This document shows positions 30,292 to 36,945 of a stretch of 64,000 nucleotides of DNA, one piece after another (position 1 is the stretch's first letter; every line of letters begins with the position of its first letter). The notes under the pieces were generated by a model, which made no database searches, was not told the origin of the DNA, and saw nothing but the letters and a program-made list of their open reading frames with translations. The stretch comes from Branchiostoma floridae. Its lineage: Eukaryota; Chordata; Leptocardii; Amphioxiformes; Branchiostomatidae. The DNA is taken from assembly GCF_000003815.2 (NCBI RefSeq), contig NC_049991.1:5551822-5615821 (forward strand), in the 5' to 3' direction. The position numbers and the translations under genes are program-made.

Positions 30292-32954
30292 ATACACAAA
30301 CACACATACACACACAAACACACCTGAATGGGGTTCAAGACTTCCCTAAACTCCCGCAGTAGATGTTCCCCCATGTTGTTTCCGCTGCTGGGGTTAGCGA
30401 ACACCATGAGCGGGCTCCAGTTGGAGATCCTGACGGGAGGGTAGAGTTTGGAGACGCTGAGGTGGCGCCGGCCGCGTATCCCCACCAGCTGTAGCCCCAC
30501 GCTGTACGGAGGGATGATCATGCTTCTGTAGTGGCCAAAGTCACACCTGTTGTCTTCAACGGCTGGAATATAGATGTAAAGAGATATATGACTGTACATT
30601 TAACGTGTCAACAATACACAATCATAGCAGGGACTTGCCACTGCAGTTGAGAAAACAATCCATACAGTGCTTCTTGAGCTATGCTGCTAAACCGCTAAAG
30701 TCTACCAAAAATAAAAGTTACATGACTGTATATACCTGGGATCACCCTCAGTTTTTCATTTTTCTTCCAAAACGTTACTGACTGCAATTGACAAGTCAGT
30801 TAAAATTCAAAGACAAAAAACTATTGTGTTTCTATTCAAAAACTAAAATGTCTTGCGATGTACTGTAAATGTTGAAATTTTTGTGGAGATTTAATGTTTG
30901 CATGGTGATCTATTCACCGTGAACTTTAAGCCACCACAAATATGCTTGTTTTGTCTGCTGCCCACCATCCCTCTTGTTTCAATTCAAATACGATGCAAAC
31001 CAATGCAAACAATTTTTCTCCCTTTTCTTCTTTGTTCATACCACAAAATTAAATTCGAATTTCAAATGCAAATTAAGATTCTGAAAAAATTTTTCTGTTT
31101 ATGACCATGAATCTTTAATCTGGAATGAGTAACCTGGGGGTCAGAATCATCTTTATTGAGCCTTAGAATTAGACATACAAATACAAGATGAAAGATTAAA
31201 ATACCTAGCTATAGGTTGACCCTTTTTCTGGACTTACGACGTCCAGAGGGCGCAAGGTAAAACATATTAAAAAAGAACAATCGTATGTGTCGGACTACAT
31301 TTTGATCTAGTTTAGCTAACCTAGTAACCTACCACAACAGTCATGTACTGTTCTCTGACACCACATACACCTGCGATCACACAGGGTCGGGTTGGTCCCA
31401 CACTGCACGCCGCACACGAAACACACGCTGCACAGCGGCAGGTTCCCGCGCGCCCACACGTGGTCCATGCTGGTGCGGCCGGGGAGGCTCAGACGCTTGC
31501 ACGGGAAGAGTTTGTCCGCGGCGTGAACGCAGCCCTCGTCGGTACAGATGCCGCAGGAGTCGCAGTGAGCACCCTCCATGATGTGTTCTTCACACACACT
31601 GGAAAATTAAGACGGGCAAGGTGTTTGACTTGAGTTTAGGGATGACTTAAAATCGGCTTGTGTACAGCCACACCTCTCACATGTTAAGGAACCCACTACA
31701 CTAACGTAGGGGTCCATACCGGTGCGAGCGGGCCAAACCTGACAATCTGGTCAAAGCTAGTAATTTCATTTAAATCATTTACATTCATTTAAAATTTAAA
31801 TCATCTGAATTTGAAGTTCATATTGTTGGCCGACAGCCGGGCTTACCAGTATAAATAAAGGTGAACTGAACTGATCAGTGTGTTAATTACAAGCTCTTTC
31901 GCAGATTTCACTACACATGTGTAGACATCAGGAATTATGGGTAAAATGTCAAAGATGAAGGCCCCTAATCTGTAAATTAAACATTTAACCACTTCTTGAC
32001 AGGTGCCATTATGTACCGGACATTGTTGCTTAAATCAAAATGGTCGAAACAAGACTGTTTACGTTTAAGGGGCCTAATATTATTCACCTTTGACATAATT
32101 CCCAGAATTCCTGTCGCCCTCACATTATACCCGCTCGCTAACTCAAAGATCTCGTGAACTCCCGATTTGCTCAAACTCGCAATATCAAGGGCTCGCGAAC
32201 ATAAATGAACTTACAGTATTGACATGCAATGGGAAAGATATTTTTTAGGTTGGGGTATGGTATCCAGGCTTATGGTCCATGTTCATAATTTTTCTTAAGA
32301 CAATTTTCTATCAATGTCACCTACAGGGCTCGAAATACTGGGCGCATGTGCACCCAAATATTTTCTTAGGTTTATGTATGTAAAGATATCAAATTATTTT
32401 GTTTGTTTGAACCTTTATTTATTCTAGCATACATCATATTCTAGACATCTAAGCATTAGAAAGATAATAAAATGTCTGTCATGGTACTTGTTTAAGAATC
32501 TGATATTAGGTTATTACTTAAATTTAAGTGGTGCACCCAAAATTTTTTTGGGCACCCAATTTTTAAAGCTGGGTGCACCAGTGCACCTAAAAAATGAATT
32601 TCGAGCCCTGCAGCTACCATTTTTTGTTAATCATTAAATATATATGCTATATATGACCTCATTGAACGATGCAATTAGATTTAAAGAAAATATAACCGCA
32701 CTGATATTTATGGTGCGTTACACCAAAGATAAGAGGAATATACAGACAAAAACGACTAGGCCACACCTGCAAAATGTCGGCCGTGGAAAGATCTCCACCT
32801 CGTACCAGCGGTGTCCCTTGGTAACATCCCTGACTGGCAGATCCAGCTTACGGCGGGACCGCACCACCGTCACCACCACCGTCACCGCGAAGATGTAGGC
32901 GATCCACAGGAAAATCTGGAGCGGCTCCGAGCTCAACTCCGGGACAAGAAACAT
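14765..32954 (-). CDS. DGKE: Diacylglycerol kinase epsilon, 11 coding exons
   Basis: Phosphorylates diacylglycerol to phosphatidic acid; the vertebrate enzyme is membrane-anchored and prefers arachidonoyl-DAG (family knowledge). Joining 32954-32767, 31598-31333, 30562-30324, 28774-28631, 27880-27735, 26967-26913, 26349-26236, 25782-25711, 24639-24512, 23929-23818 and 14896-14765 gives 1596 nt, 531 residues, in phase at every GT-AG junction. Seen in order: N-terminal hydrophobic segment (~12-31), two Cys/His-rich C1 domains (~48-98 and ~110-155), catalytic domain with GGDG at 261-264 and PLGTGNDLA, accessory domain, and VDGEPW at 501-506. It lacks the EF-hands, PH and ankyrin parts of other DGK types, which fits epsilon. 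Human DGKE is somewhat longer (~567). Odd: tandem arrays at the 5' splice sites of exons 3, 4 and 9, and an ~8.9-kb last intron full of retroelements. Confidence 0.95.
15584..15718. repeat. ~46-bp tandem repeat, 3 units
   Basis: Units GAAAGTCGGT(C/T)GAACTCTG plus GGCTT...GAGTTGATCTA repeat three times with a few changes. They lie upstream of LINE ORF1, in its probable 5' leader or the host element. Confidence 0.8.
15725..15955. repeat. Two ~116-bp monomers upstream of LINE ORF1
   Basis: ATCTAGTTGCAGCATTGT recurs at a 116-bp period with CCCCCGCCCATT, GACTGGGCTGAGAGGGG and CATCCATTGT inside each unit. The position just before a 300-bp leader and ORF1 suggests LINE promoter monomers (inference). 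Confidence 0.7.
16264..18222 (+). CDS. LINE ORF1, nucleic-acid-binding gag-like protein
   Basis: 652 residues, uninterrupted. Residues ~159-212 carry three CX2CX4HX4C zinc knuckles ([42 protein letters not shown]), typical of Tx1-type ORF1 RNA binding. Residues ~300-370 are three copies of a 23-residue acidic repeat ([11 protein letters not shown] core). Then come basic RRRRK, a Cys-rich segment (~414-470, CQGCEL...CHQC...CQSCHDG), an acidic/basic linker and two C2H2-like fingers near the C-terminus (~574-640). The expected role is RNA packaging and target recognition; the C-terminal fingers could bind DNA (inference). Confidence 0.85.
   Translation: MKRPLSIKVAVYRDRLTYEQVFTLLSEVSAPMSSIQAVQSLGPNSFDVSFSSVHERTLYAGKLSGLDAVDVSSYAAAEIIVTATRIPYELDDNYVRNWLNQYCAVITSRMVTYRDRPTIKNGNRQYKVVLKPGCNIPSAWKMYDGRMVFFRYVGQPRTCLRCNQEGHESANCAVTFCNKCQSIGHLAMDCTNDVVCLSCRAEGHTARRCPLSFANRIKMGASWAKSQELPAGVSQVREHHDGGVPQAANKPDRSELAHVSDAESGVSDPVSPPGHPGSVDPGTSSAVKSDVSSPVAESEASPPVAVVEPSEDVLSEAAPSLTKFSPVAVVEPSEDLLSGAAPSLTKFSPVAVVEPSEDVLSEAAPSLAKPGLSSSSSEQVPSTSAALVPAPRARSQRRRRKAASPIRPVTRRYMCQGCELDYTITLEVVSCHQCKADITPESALLAFCEGPVCQSDNRLFLCQSCHDGNSDIADKDSRKRCRGDSSEGSASAKTLSKGKKIRKEPDSDSSLVIEEFPSESLRSVDGNESDSTVGSRSLIIDEDTSDASQAPSPDLVAKARAIVISSDLYKNKAVFVCNQFISHGCDELLHSFRSLKSHLAKAHGISGDVVPCKVGNCSRFFKTTMLCLKHLYNVHPQFVNRIGVEGIDDLYH
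18237..21731 (+). CDS. LINE ORF2, endonuclease-reverse transcriptase
   Basis: 1164 residues if read from 18237; a second Met 11 codons on directly precedes the endonuclease ([10 protein letters not shown]) and may be the real start. AP-type endonuclease landmarks: QECH (~E48), GDFNC (~149), DHDC. Reverse transcriptase landmarks: [26 protein letters not shown] (~603), [13 protein letters not shown] (~657), QYADDN with the catalytic Asp pair (~702). C-terminal CPRRNC...HAIWSC resembles the Tx1-type tail. No stop or frameshift. It starts 14 bp after ORF1 in another frame, so translation would need reinitiation or a similar mechanism. Confidence 0.93.
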   Translation: MLFDIPSLCSLMVLIATLNVCGLRSPQKRRQVFGFCRQHKFDVVCLQECHVSSTSEAVLWEKEWGGQAFWALGSSQSRGVGILLSPSFNFDVVKKSCDDSGRVVCVVLSDGVRNFKVCNMYAPNISAERTGFFKKLYKFLSGAEPLILCGDFNCVEDVDIDKRGGNPAHGSGGSTILKDICADFNVHDSWRHENPSKKVFTWRQPTKGIACRLDRFYSSKCLVVSNYCFLPAYFTDHDCVSLSILPDVKKKPGLWKCNVSILKRDKVLNDFKLAFNNWKTLKPGFPSLRAWWDDVKARTRSLLIRISCELARERRESMFTLNNELVDLTNKMNDGASSADILRRYECTKSSLSELSAEEARGAFVRSRVKQFVEGEKCTSYFVSQASSRSRQRRISSVRDSTGRIVQDDEEILDVFKLFYEDLFSAEPIDKCEANNLCNNLEGSLDPDEVSSLEGPLSLDELWAALRSMENNKSPGSDGLPKEFYVAFWDVIAGDLLSVFEEVFSTGELSQSQSFGVITLLPKKGDPLDPKNRRPISLLNCDYKILAKVLNNRLKMVAASVISPDQTCGIPGRSIQCNLLLMRDIVTYVNMNNFDCAIISLDQAKAFDRVNIDFLHLTLAKMGFGPVFRKWVAILYHNITSAVSVNGSLSSSFSLSRGVRQGCPMSPLLYAISLEPFAATVRADAAIHGLRLPGGREVKISQYADDNSAIVTTDESIRRLFAVIDMYNRGSGSLLNLDKCMGLWLGSWRKRLDCPKNFKWTSVSIRLLGGTFGSVNMPLVNWRERQAKFEAVLRKWDSFSLSFAGKVVVVNNLAFSTLWYIAPVFSPPESVVKDITRAVFKFFWSSRAEMVSRQTVMLPLDKGGWDLIDFGVKANCFYCRPFTNILDRPDLPWVQLAKYWLGFFARRFEPSSWSNSSPHSPEAPPHYSLMRKLTLEFVNASASKTWDKICTVQSLYKAAILARSHTPSACFLERGVDWSLVFSTVHNTLLENNLKELSWKVAHGALKTNYLTCSIWHRTPSPLCPRRNCRATETVTHAIWSCGEVLLTWTWVEGFIRRWVVSSFRVSRAVALYGVMSYTLKKCKRDVCTYILAVARSKIWWSRCQALFDNNFVFHIELVSLIKEALRFKLKMEFVRLGSESFLAEWCQSVRWASVRTGVLVLRF
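22832..23488 (-). pseudogene. Truncated non-LTR reverse transcriptase C-terminus
   Basis: About 218 residues from [15 protein letters not shown] through [57 protein letters not shown] to the stop at 22832. This is the thumb/connection end of CR1- or Crack-like reverse transcriptases. The catalytic YxDD part is absent, so it is a 5'-truncated copy. It lies in the last DGKE intron, same strand as DGKE. Confidence 0.85.
23818..23929 (-). CDS. DGKE: DGKE coding exon 10
   Basis: Acceptor TTCCCTCCAG, donor GTCAAG|GTCAGG; 112 nt. Encodes [20 protein letters not shown] and [12 protein letters not shown]. The frame stays open past the donor, but the next exon at 14896 supplies the expected continuation, so the donor at 23817 is preferred. 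Confidence 0.92.
24010..24511. repeat. ~40-bp minisatellite abutting DGKE exon 9 donor
   Basis: About 12 units of 40-41 bp with core GGACCAATGAAACAGCAGCA. Three consecutive units near 24313-24432 are identical and outer units are diverged. The unit nearest the gene overlaps the first intron bases (donor GTATGCTG is part of the unit on the minus strand). Confidence 0.9.
24512..24639 (-). CDS. DGKE: DGKE coding exon 9
   Basis: Acceptor ATTTTTAG, donor GCCAG|GTATGC; 128 nt. Encodes [20 protein letters not shown] and GGFNLWSG of the accessory domain. A CCAAT-bearing minisatellite starts at the donor. Confidence 0.95.
24830..24950 (-). repeat. Dispersed repeat, second copy (hammerhead-like core)
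   Basis: Read on the minus strand: GGCAGCGACACCTATGG, then CAGTATTGCCCTGAGGAAG and GGAAACGTCGG. It matches the plus-strand copy at 7035-7160. It lies within the DGKE intron between exons 8 and 9. Confidence 0.45.
25130..25655 (-). mobile_element. tRNA-derived SINE
   Basis: The minus-strand 5' end carries an A box TGGCGCAGCGGTAGC and a B box GGGTTCGAATCC at tRNA spacing. A GC-rich body follows with a conserved-looking core (GTCCCTCGGATAGGACG region). The tail is a (CGAA/CAAA)n run at about 25140-25165. It resembles conserved-core invertebrate SINEs (Deu/Nin-DC type, from memory). Acceptor-stem pairing is poor, so it is not a tRNA gene. Confidence 0.7.
25711..25782 (-). CDS. DGKE: DGKE coding exon 8
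   Basis: Acceptor GTGTTCCAG, donor AAG|GTCAGT; 72 nt. Encodes [16 protein letters not shown], aligning with the YLFYGTKD region of vertebrate DGKE. Confidence 0.93.
26236..26349 (-). CDS. DGKE: DGKE coding exon 7
   Basis: Acceptor TGTACCAG, donor AAG|GTTAGT; 114 nt. Encodes [19 protein letters not shown] and TSRLFNKV-type sequence, the conserved beginning of the accessory domain. Confidence 0.95.
26913..26967 (-). CDS. DGKE: DGKE coding exon 6
   Basis: A 55-nt exon: acceptor TTATACAG, donor AAG|GTTAGT. Encodes [18 protein letters not shown] and links the catalytic and accessory domains. It restores phase 0. Confidence 0.85.
27052..27243. mobile_element. MITE-like TACTGTA/TTCGCGG repeat, copy 2
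   Basis: TACTGTAAATGCATTTAAG at the left and CTTGAACAGTA at the right, with repeated (C/G)GCGGTGGTTTTA(A/C)GTT inside. Same family as 8500-8706. It lies in DGKE intron 5. Confidence 0.5.
27350..27485 (+). repeat. 3' tail of a non-LTR element, copy 2
   Basis: ACCTGTACTTAGCCCAGTG, then GTGCAATAAAGGTCTTCATT and an ATTC end, matching 6425-6540. Confidence 0.45.
27735..27880 (-). CDS. DGKE: DGKE coding exon 5
   Basis: Acceptor TTCTTCCAG, donor GACAG|GTAAGC. Encodes [20 protein letters not shown], the second conserved catalytic block. 146 nt. Confidence 0.95.
28060..28290. repeat. (ATGG)n / (GTAT)n satellite
   Basis: Interrupted GGATGGAT repeat with a short GTATGTAT block at about 28217-28245. 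It lies in DGKE intron 4, directly beyond the exon-4 duplication array. Confidence 0.95.
28379..28702 (-). repeat. Four 81-bp copies of the DGKE exon 4 3' end plus donor
   Basis: Each unit encodes [19 protein letters not shown], then VKLQ, followed by GTGAGGACAG (last copy GTGAGATCAG). Exon ends fall at 28631, 28550, 28469 and 28388, exactly 81 bp apart. Copies are nearly identical; the second reads LLVWGGDG because of a C-tract change. No acceptor lies between units. Unit length divisible by three and absence of stops keep every donor in frame. Confidence 0.93.
28631..28774 (-). CDS. DGKE: DGKE coding exon 4 (GGDG motif)
   Basis: Acceptor TTCTGTAG, first donor CTACAG|GTGAGG. 144 nt, phase 0 at both ends. 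Contains the Gly-rich nucleotide-binding loop [15 protein letters not shown]. Three more in-phase donors at exon ends 28550, 28469 and 28388 follow in an 81-bp tandem array, so the 3' boundary used in vivo cannot be decided from sequence; the first is chosen because it matches family length. Confidence 0.9.
29262..29669. mobile_element. TIR element with exact 9-bp TSD
   Basis: TAGCCTGGATACCATACCCC and complement GGGGTTTGGTAACCAGGCTA, flanked by GACTTAAGT at 29253-29261 and 29670-29678. A 9-bp duplication suggests a MULE- or Merlin-like element. A solitary matching end lies at about 32243-32270. It lies in DGKE intron 3. Confidence 0.75.
29741..30382 (-). repeat. Array of DGKE exon 3 3' ends in a (GT)n tract
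   Basis: Besides the true exon end (30324-30382) there are copies at 30144-30203, 29985-30033 (rearranged), 29861-29920 and 29741-29800, separated by (GT)n/TTTG. Each complete copy encodes [19 protein letters not shown]. Copies 29985, 29861 and 29741 keep CAG|GTG donors; 30144 has lost GT (CAG|GGG). Copies begin after TTTGTAG, a possible acceptor, defining 58-nt pseudo-exons. Confidence 0.92.
30324..30562 (-). CDS. DGKE: DGKE coding exon 3 (start of catalytic domain)
   Basis: Acceptor ATATTCCAG, donor CATTCAG|GTGTGT. Encodes [16 protein letters not shown], then [20 protein letters not shown] at the start of the kinase catalytic domain, ending LNPIQ. 239 nt, phase 0 at the end. The last ~60 bp are repeated four times in the following intron. 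Confidence 0.95.
31333..31333 (-). other. DGKE introns 1 and 2: repeat content
   Basis: The intron between exons 2 and 3 (30563-31332) holds a degenerate TACTGTAAATG repeat end at about 30860 and otherwise nothing recognised. The intron between exons 1 and 2 (31599-32766) holds the two MITEs listed at 31929 and 32324. Confidence 0.4.
31333..31598 (-). CDS. DGKE: DGKE coding exon 2 (C1 domains)
   Basis: Acceptor TTTTCCAG, donor TGTG|GTAGGT. Completes C1-1 ([29 protein letters not shown]) and holds most of C1-2 ([33 protein letters not shown]). 266 nt. Confidence 0.95.
31929..32113. mobile_element. MITE with CAGGAATT...GTCAAAG TIRs
   Basis: CAGGAATTATGGGTAAAATG and TCAAAGATGAAGGCCCCTAA are mirrored by GGGGCCTAATATTATTCACC and TTTGACATAATTCC on the right. 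Same family as 63859-63998. It lies in DGKE intron 1. Confidence 0.65.
32324..32610. mobile_element. CAGGGCTCGAAAT-family MITE
   Basis: TIRs CAGGGCTCGAAAT and ATTTCGAGCCCTG. The interior has GGTGCAC palindromes (GCTGGGTGCACCAGTGCACC). It is inverted relative to the copies at 48190, 53284 and 56219. It lies in DGKE intron 1. Confidence 0.8.
32767..32954 (-). CDS. DGKE: DGKE coding exon 1
   Basis: The start codon at 32954 is followed by a hydrophobic helix ([18 protein letters not shown]), basic residues and the first half of C1 domain 1 ([15 protein letters not shown]). The donor is CAG|GTGTGG; 188 nt, ending in phase 2. The helix suits an ER or plasma-membrane anchor as in vertebrate DGKE. 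Confidence 0.92.
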
Positions 32955-33400
32955 CTCTGTCGTTCTGTGTGGATTAATTTTAATCTGATTCCCTCACCAA
33001 AGCAAGATGGCTACCCTTCTTTTACAAGTCCCTGCATGTACGGGCGACCGCTAGCAGTTACACTAATATAAACGTTGGGTTCATCTGAAGCTGGCATGGA
33101 AGAAATCTAGAAACGCAAATGTGACTCACAACAGCAAGCACAGCTAGCATGACGTGTCCTTATGTTATGCGCGCCCGCTGTCTCGTCAACCGGTAAACAT
33201 ATTTGTATGTCCGACACCGCAGTCAAAGACAACGTTAAGATGACGTATTGTGCTGTCTAACAAGGAGAGAGGTCTAAAAATGCAGCAGAAAAGTCACAGT
33301 GACATCTAAGTCGAAGAAAGGCGTTGAATGAAGTCCAGGGGCATTGTTTTCCTGATCAAAATTCAAGTTTTCCGCCATCTTTGATGTGGACTAGCCTATA
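32955..33400 (-). promoter_or_regulatory. DGKE 5' UTR and putative promoter
   Basis: The region upstream of the DGKE start. On the minus (sense) strand it contains AAGATGGCGG (33372-33381), a YY1-type core element often near start sites of TATA-less genes. No TATA box at a plausible distance. The transcription start is not determinable. Confidence 0.45.
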
Positions 33401-33804
33401 CCTTTTGTGGGGGTGAAGTTGTGAAAAATAGCCCGGTAAAACAATTACAATTGCACACTATCATTAAGTTGACAAAAAACTAGTATTATATAATAATAAA
33501 GCCTTGAATGGAAGTTTTTTGGTAGTGACTAATGCTTCCTTTAGATTTCCAGAATTTTTAATTTGATCTAGTCCCCTCAAGTCTATTGGAATAGACCTGG
33601 GGTTAAAGGTGAAATTTCTGTGATGTCTAAGAATGAGTATCACCATCAAGGCTATATTAAAAATTTGACGCCTCCAAATATTTTTAAAAACTTATTATTA
33701 CATTATACATTACTCCAAAATACCAATGTCAAACACGGGAATCACTTATCTAATATTGCAAGAAACAAACACAACTAGAAGAAGAAAGAAACTTCAAATT
33801 CAAA
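33401..33804. other. RICH-DGKE intergenic spacer
   Basis: A-T-rich, no frame or element recognised. The two tandem minus-strand genes are separated by only this much if the RICH poly(A) signal at 33820 is used. Confidence 0.4.
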
Positions 33805-36155
33805 CTGATGTTGTTTTGCTTTATTGTATCTTTTAATAGATTCTTAACTATTTATTTTTCTCAGCCTGCATAAAAAGGAAACTAATTTTGTTATGCCCAT
33901 GTTGTATACAAACATTCATTGCAATGGTTAACAGATACCCATGGCACAGGGACAAATACACAGTTACAGTATCATCACAATGTATGCAAAATGCTAATAC
34001 AAATTATAGTTAGTTTCATTCTTGTGGCTCAAGTATAAAATCACAAGTACAGAGCATGTCACTGCATTTTGTTTTCAAAGATGTTTGTTACATTTCTTAA
34101 TATAAAATCAAAAGTGGTTTCTGCCAAAGCCATAAAGAAATTGTGAAAACTCTACCTCCTCCGATTTACATATCTTTTAAAAAATCATACGAATTAACGT
34201 TACAAATAAAATATCTAACATTACACTATCCCGATTTTAAAACTGTATTAGGACTTTTGATCTTAAAACTGTAAATATCTTACCTACATACGGTAGCTAT
34301 ATATGTACTGTGGATTATGCAAGTGGCTTTAAACATCCATAAGGTCATTGCTTGGCATCACATAAAATGTGAAAAACAACTGAACAGAAAATGTAGTGTG
34401 GAGGTTGTTCAAGCGATTTTACCCCTTTGAGTTCTAGACCAAAGATAATACAGTGTATCACCAGAATTTAGGTTATAAAATTGGGATATGGGGTAAACAT
34501 GGGGTTTTTAAGAACACAATTGCTGTAGATTCTTGGAAACCTTGGCATCTTCCTGTGCCTCCATATCCCCCCAAAGTACTCAAACGTATCCAGATGCAGA
34601 GCATCTAAAGAACTTTGTTGAAATGATAAAATGTTGACACAAACCTGCCATGCTTTATGTACAAATACACTGTATATCAAATATGCTAACTTTTCCATCA
34701 AAATAATACATATAATTCTTTTTTTTTGCTAACATTACCAAAGGCCCCAAAGTAACAATTGCCCTGCCTTAGCTAAGGATACCTAAAAGTAAAGCAGGAT
34801 ATACATACAGTGCTGTTGCATAGTAAAGAAACTTAAGGTGCAAAAATGCAATGCAATATAGATCTGACGCTAATTTTTCTGCCCTTGACAACCTGGCACA
34901 AGATTCCAACTGTTAAAGCTATCTACACGCACTTCTTAAAAGCATGCTCATTCCCCTTGTTAACAGAATAATACAACGTAAACAAAAACAAATACGTAGC
35001 TACTGGCTTCATGTACAGATCTCTGATCATTTTTTATAAATCGTTCCTTCCCACAAAAGAGAAAGAAAAACTTGAGCTGAATTTGACTGTTTCTTTTTGT
35101 TCAAGTGCTGCCATTTTTACTCTCTACATGCTGAACAATGATTTAATTAATGAAAATAAGGAGCACAGATGCACCCTTAGCTAAGAAAAGGTTAAAAAAA
35201 GAAGGTTGTTTTGTGATCTGTTACTATGAACATTGTTATTTGGGATAGGATGCACTTTAAAAAAAATTATGTTACCTCAAATGATATCACTATTGAGAGC
35301 ATACTTTCATTTGTCCTGCTACATTGTACTTAAATATTTCATAATTCCATAAATTGAACTAATGGTATCAAAGGGCAGGGGAGTGTACACATTTCATAGT
35401 GCTTGGTCTTGCAAGAAGGCATGCAAACACAAGGTGGAATTGTACGAGACAAAAAATACTGTAACACCATCTACTCATCTATGGTACTCCTGCCATAGAA
35501 GTTTTGAGGATCAAAACCAATTTTACAAGTTCCCATTTCTGAGTCTCGAGTTGTGTTTTGATGTTGACAAATAGGTAGTGTTTTCACATAATCATGATAT
35601 GATAAAATAAAAAAGAAACTATATCTTAATCCCTAAACATGTCCTTTTCCATGATTGCTGCTCACAAAGGCACCTTCTTTTCTGCTCAGGAAACCACAAA
35701 CATCCACTAACTCCTTCAAACAACTACTGATAATAAAATATCTTACTGGTGTAATAGAAAGCAGGTTTTGTAGAACGTTCAAAGCCGCACTATACGGCAG
35801 TCATTGTTAATATTTTAAATAAAAAAATGCTAGCTATACTGTGTATCAATATTGTCATCCTTTGTACATAGTACAATGTACTTTACATCCAACGAACCAA
35901 GGGCGTTATATAACGTCCTCGAATGAGCATACAGTCACAGCTTAAAACAATCTGGTGTGCTTTTGAAAATGGTTCCTACACATGAAACATTACAACAACA
36001 GTCTCTCCTCACAAACAATAAAAGTTGAAAAAAAACGTTTCGCTGCGACAAGGTGATATCAGCCAGAACATGTAAGTTGAGAGCCATGACTTGCTTTAGG
36101 AGAAGACCTGGACATACCATAATGTTCTATCTAATTGTTCTGTGTTCAGTGTTAT
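33805..36155 (-). other. ARHGAP17: Probable RICH 3' UTR
   Basis: A-T-rich sequence after the TAG at 36158-36156, without repeats or splice-linked frames. Sense AATAAA signals occur at 33856-33851 and 33825-33820, near its end. The length (~2.3 kb) and lack of mobile elements, unlike the flanks, favour a transcribed UTR. Inference only. Confidence 0.55.
33820..33856 (-). terminator. Candidate polyadenylation signals of RICH
   Basis: Two AATAAA hexamers on the minus strand, 33851-33856 and 33820-33825. Confidence 0.4.
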
Positions 36156-36945
36156 CTAAAGAGCTGCCACTTCCTCTTTACTGTTAACCCTAGGTCTGGC
36201 TTCTTCGCTATCCTCTGATGACCCTGGGCAGGAGATAGAGCGTTGGGCTGGCTGGGGTTTAGTACCCGTGGACCCAGTCCGTTTGGGTCGATCAGCTACT
36301 GGGGGAGGTGTGAGTTTTTCTGTTGTCCCGACGTCTGTTTTTCTCTCCATGGATGGCCTTTTTGCTACGATGGGTTTCTCTAATGGTTCCATAGAGGGAG
36401 GGGGGCTTTCTGGAGCGTTGATGGGAGGGGGGCTTTCTTCGTTGGGGGGATCAACGATAGGTTTGATTTGTTCCGCGGTGGGTCTCTTGGGCGGTGCCTC
36501 TGGTCGAGCTGGTGCAGGGCGGGGTGGTTTACCGGGTGGGGTGGGGGGAACTCTCTCCGGCGTACTTGGCGGTTTGTCGCCGGCTGCGTCTGCCGTTTCT
36601 GGTCCAGGGACTTTATCGAGCGAGGTGTTGGAAGAGTGTCTGGAGTTGGGTTTGTCCCGAGGTTTGGGAGGAGGCGGGGCGGACGGTCTGGACATGTTAC
36701 CGCTGACCCGCCGCTCCGGTGTTTTGGGCAGTTCCATACTGACCGGTGTGTCCGGCTGGGGGCTGAGACTCGTGTCCTGTAACTGTGCGGCGCCTGGCGA
36801 CCCCCGCCCGGGGGTTCCACCAGGAGGGGGAGGGGCGGGCTGTTTCTTTTTCCTACCGAGGGTGGGGCTGACCCGCGGGCTTACATAGGGGCTAACCTGT
36901 GGACTAGGCTGGGTGGGGACTCCGAACGGGCCCTGCTTTAGTAAC
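36156..36945 (-). CDS. ARHGAP17: RICH last coding exon, proline-rich tail
   Basis: Acceptor CTCATGCAG; 790 nt to TAG at 36158-36156. Begins LLKQGPFGVPTQPSPQVSP, contains several SH3-ligand-like proline runs (APPPPKPRDKP, PTPPGKPPRPAP) and ends KEEVAAL. The antisense Gly-rich frame over this exon is a shadow of the proline codons. Confidence 0.93.

Noticed and set aside
36268-36888. 206-codon plus-strand Gly-rich frame
   Set aside because: Exact antisense of the proline-rich last exon of RICH; no homology and no splice context.
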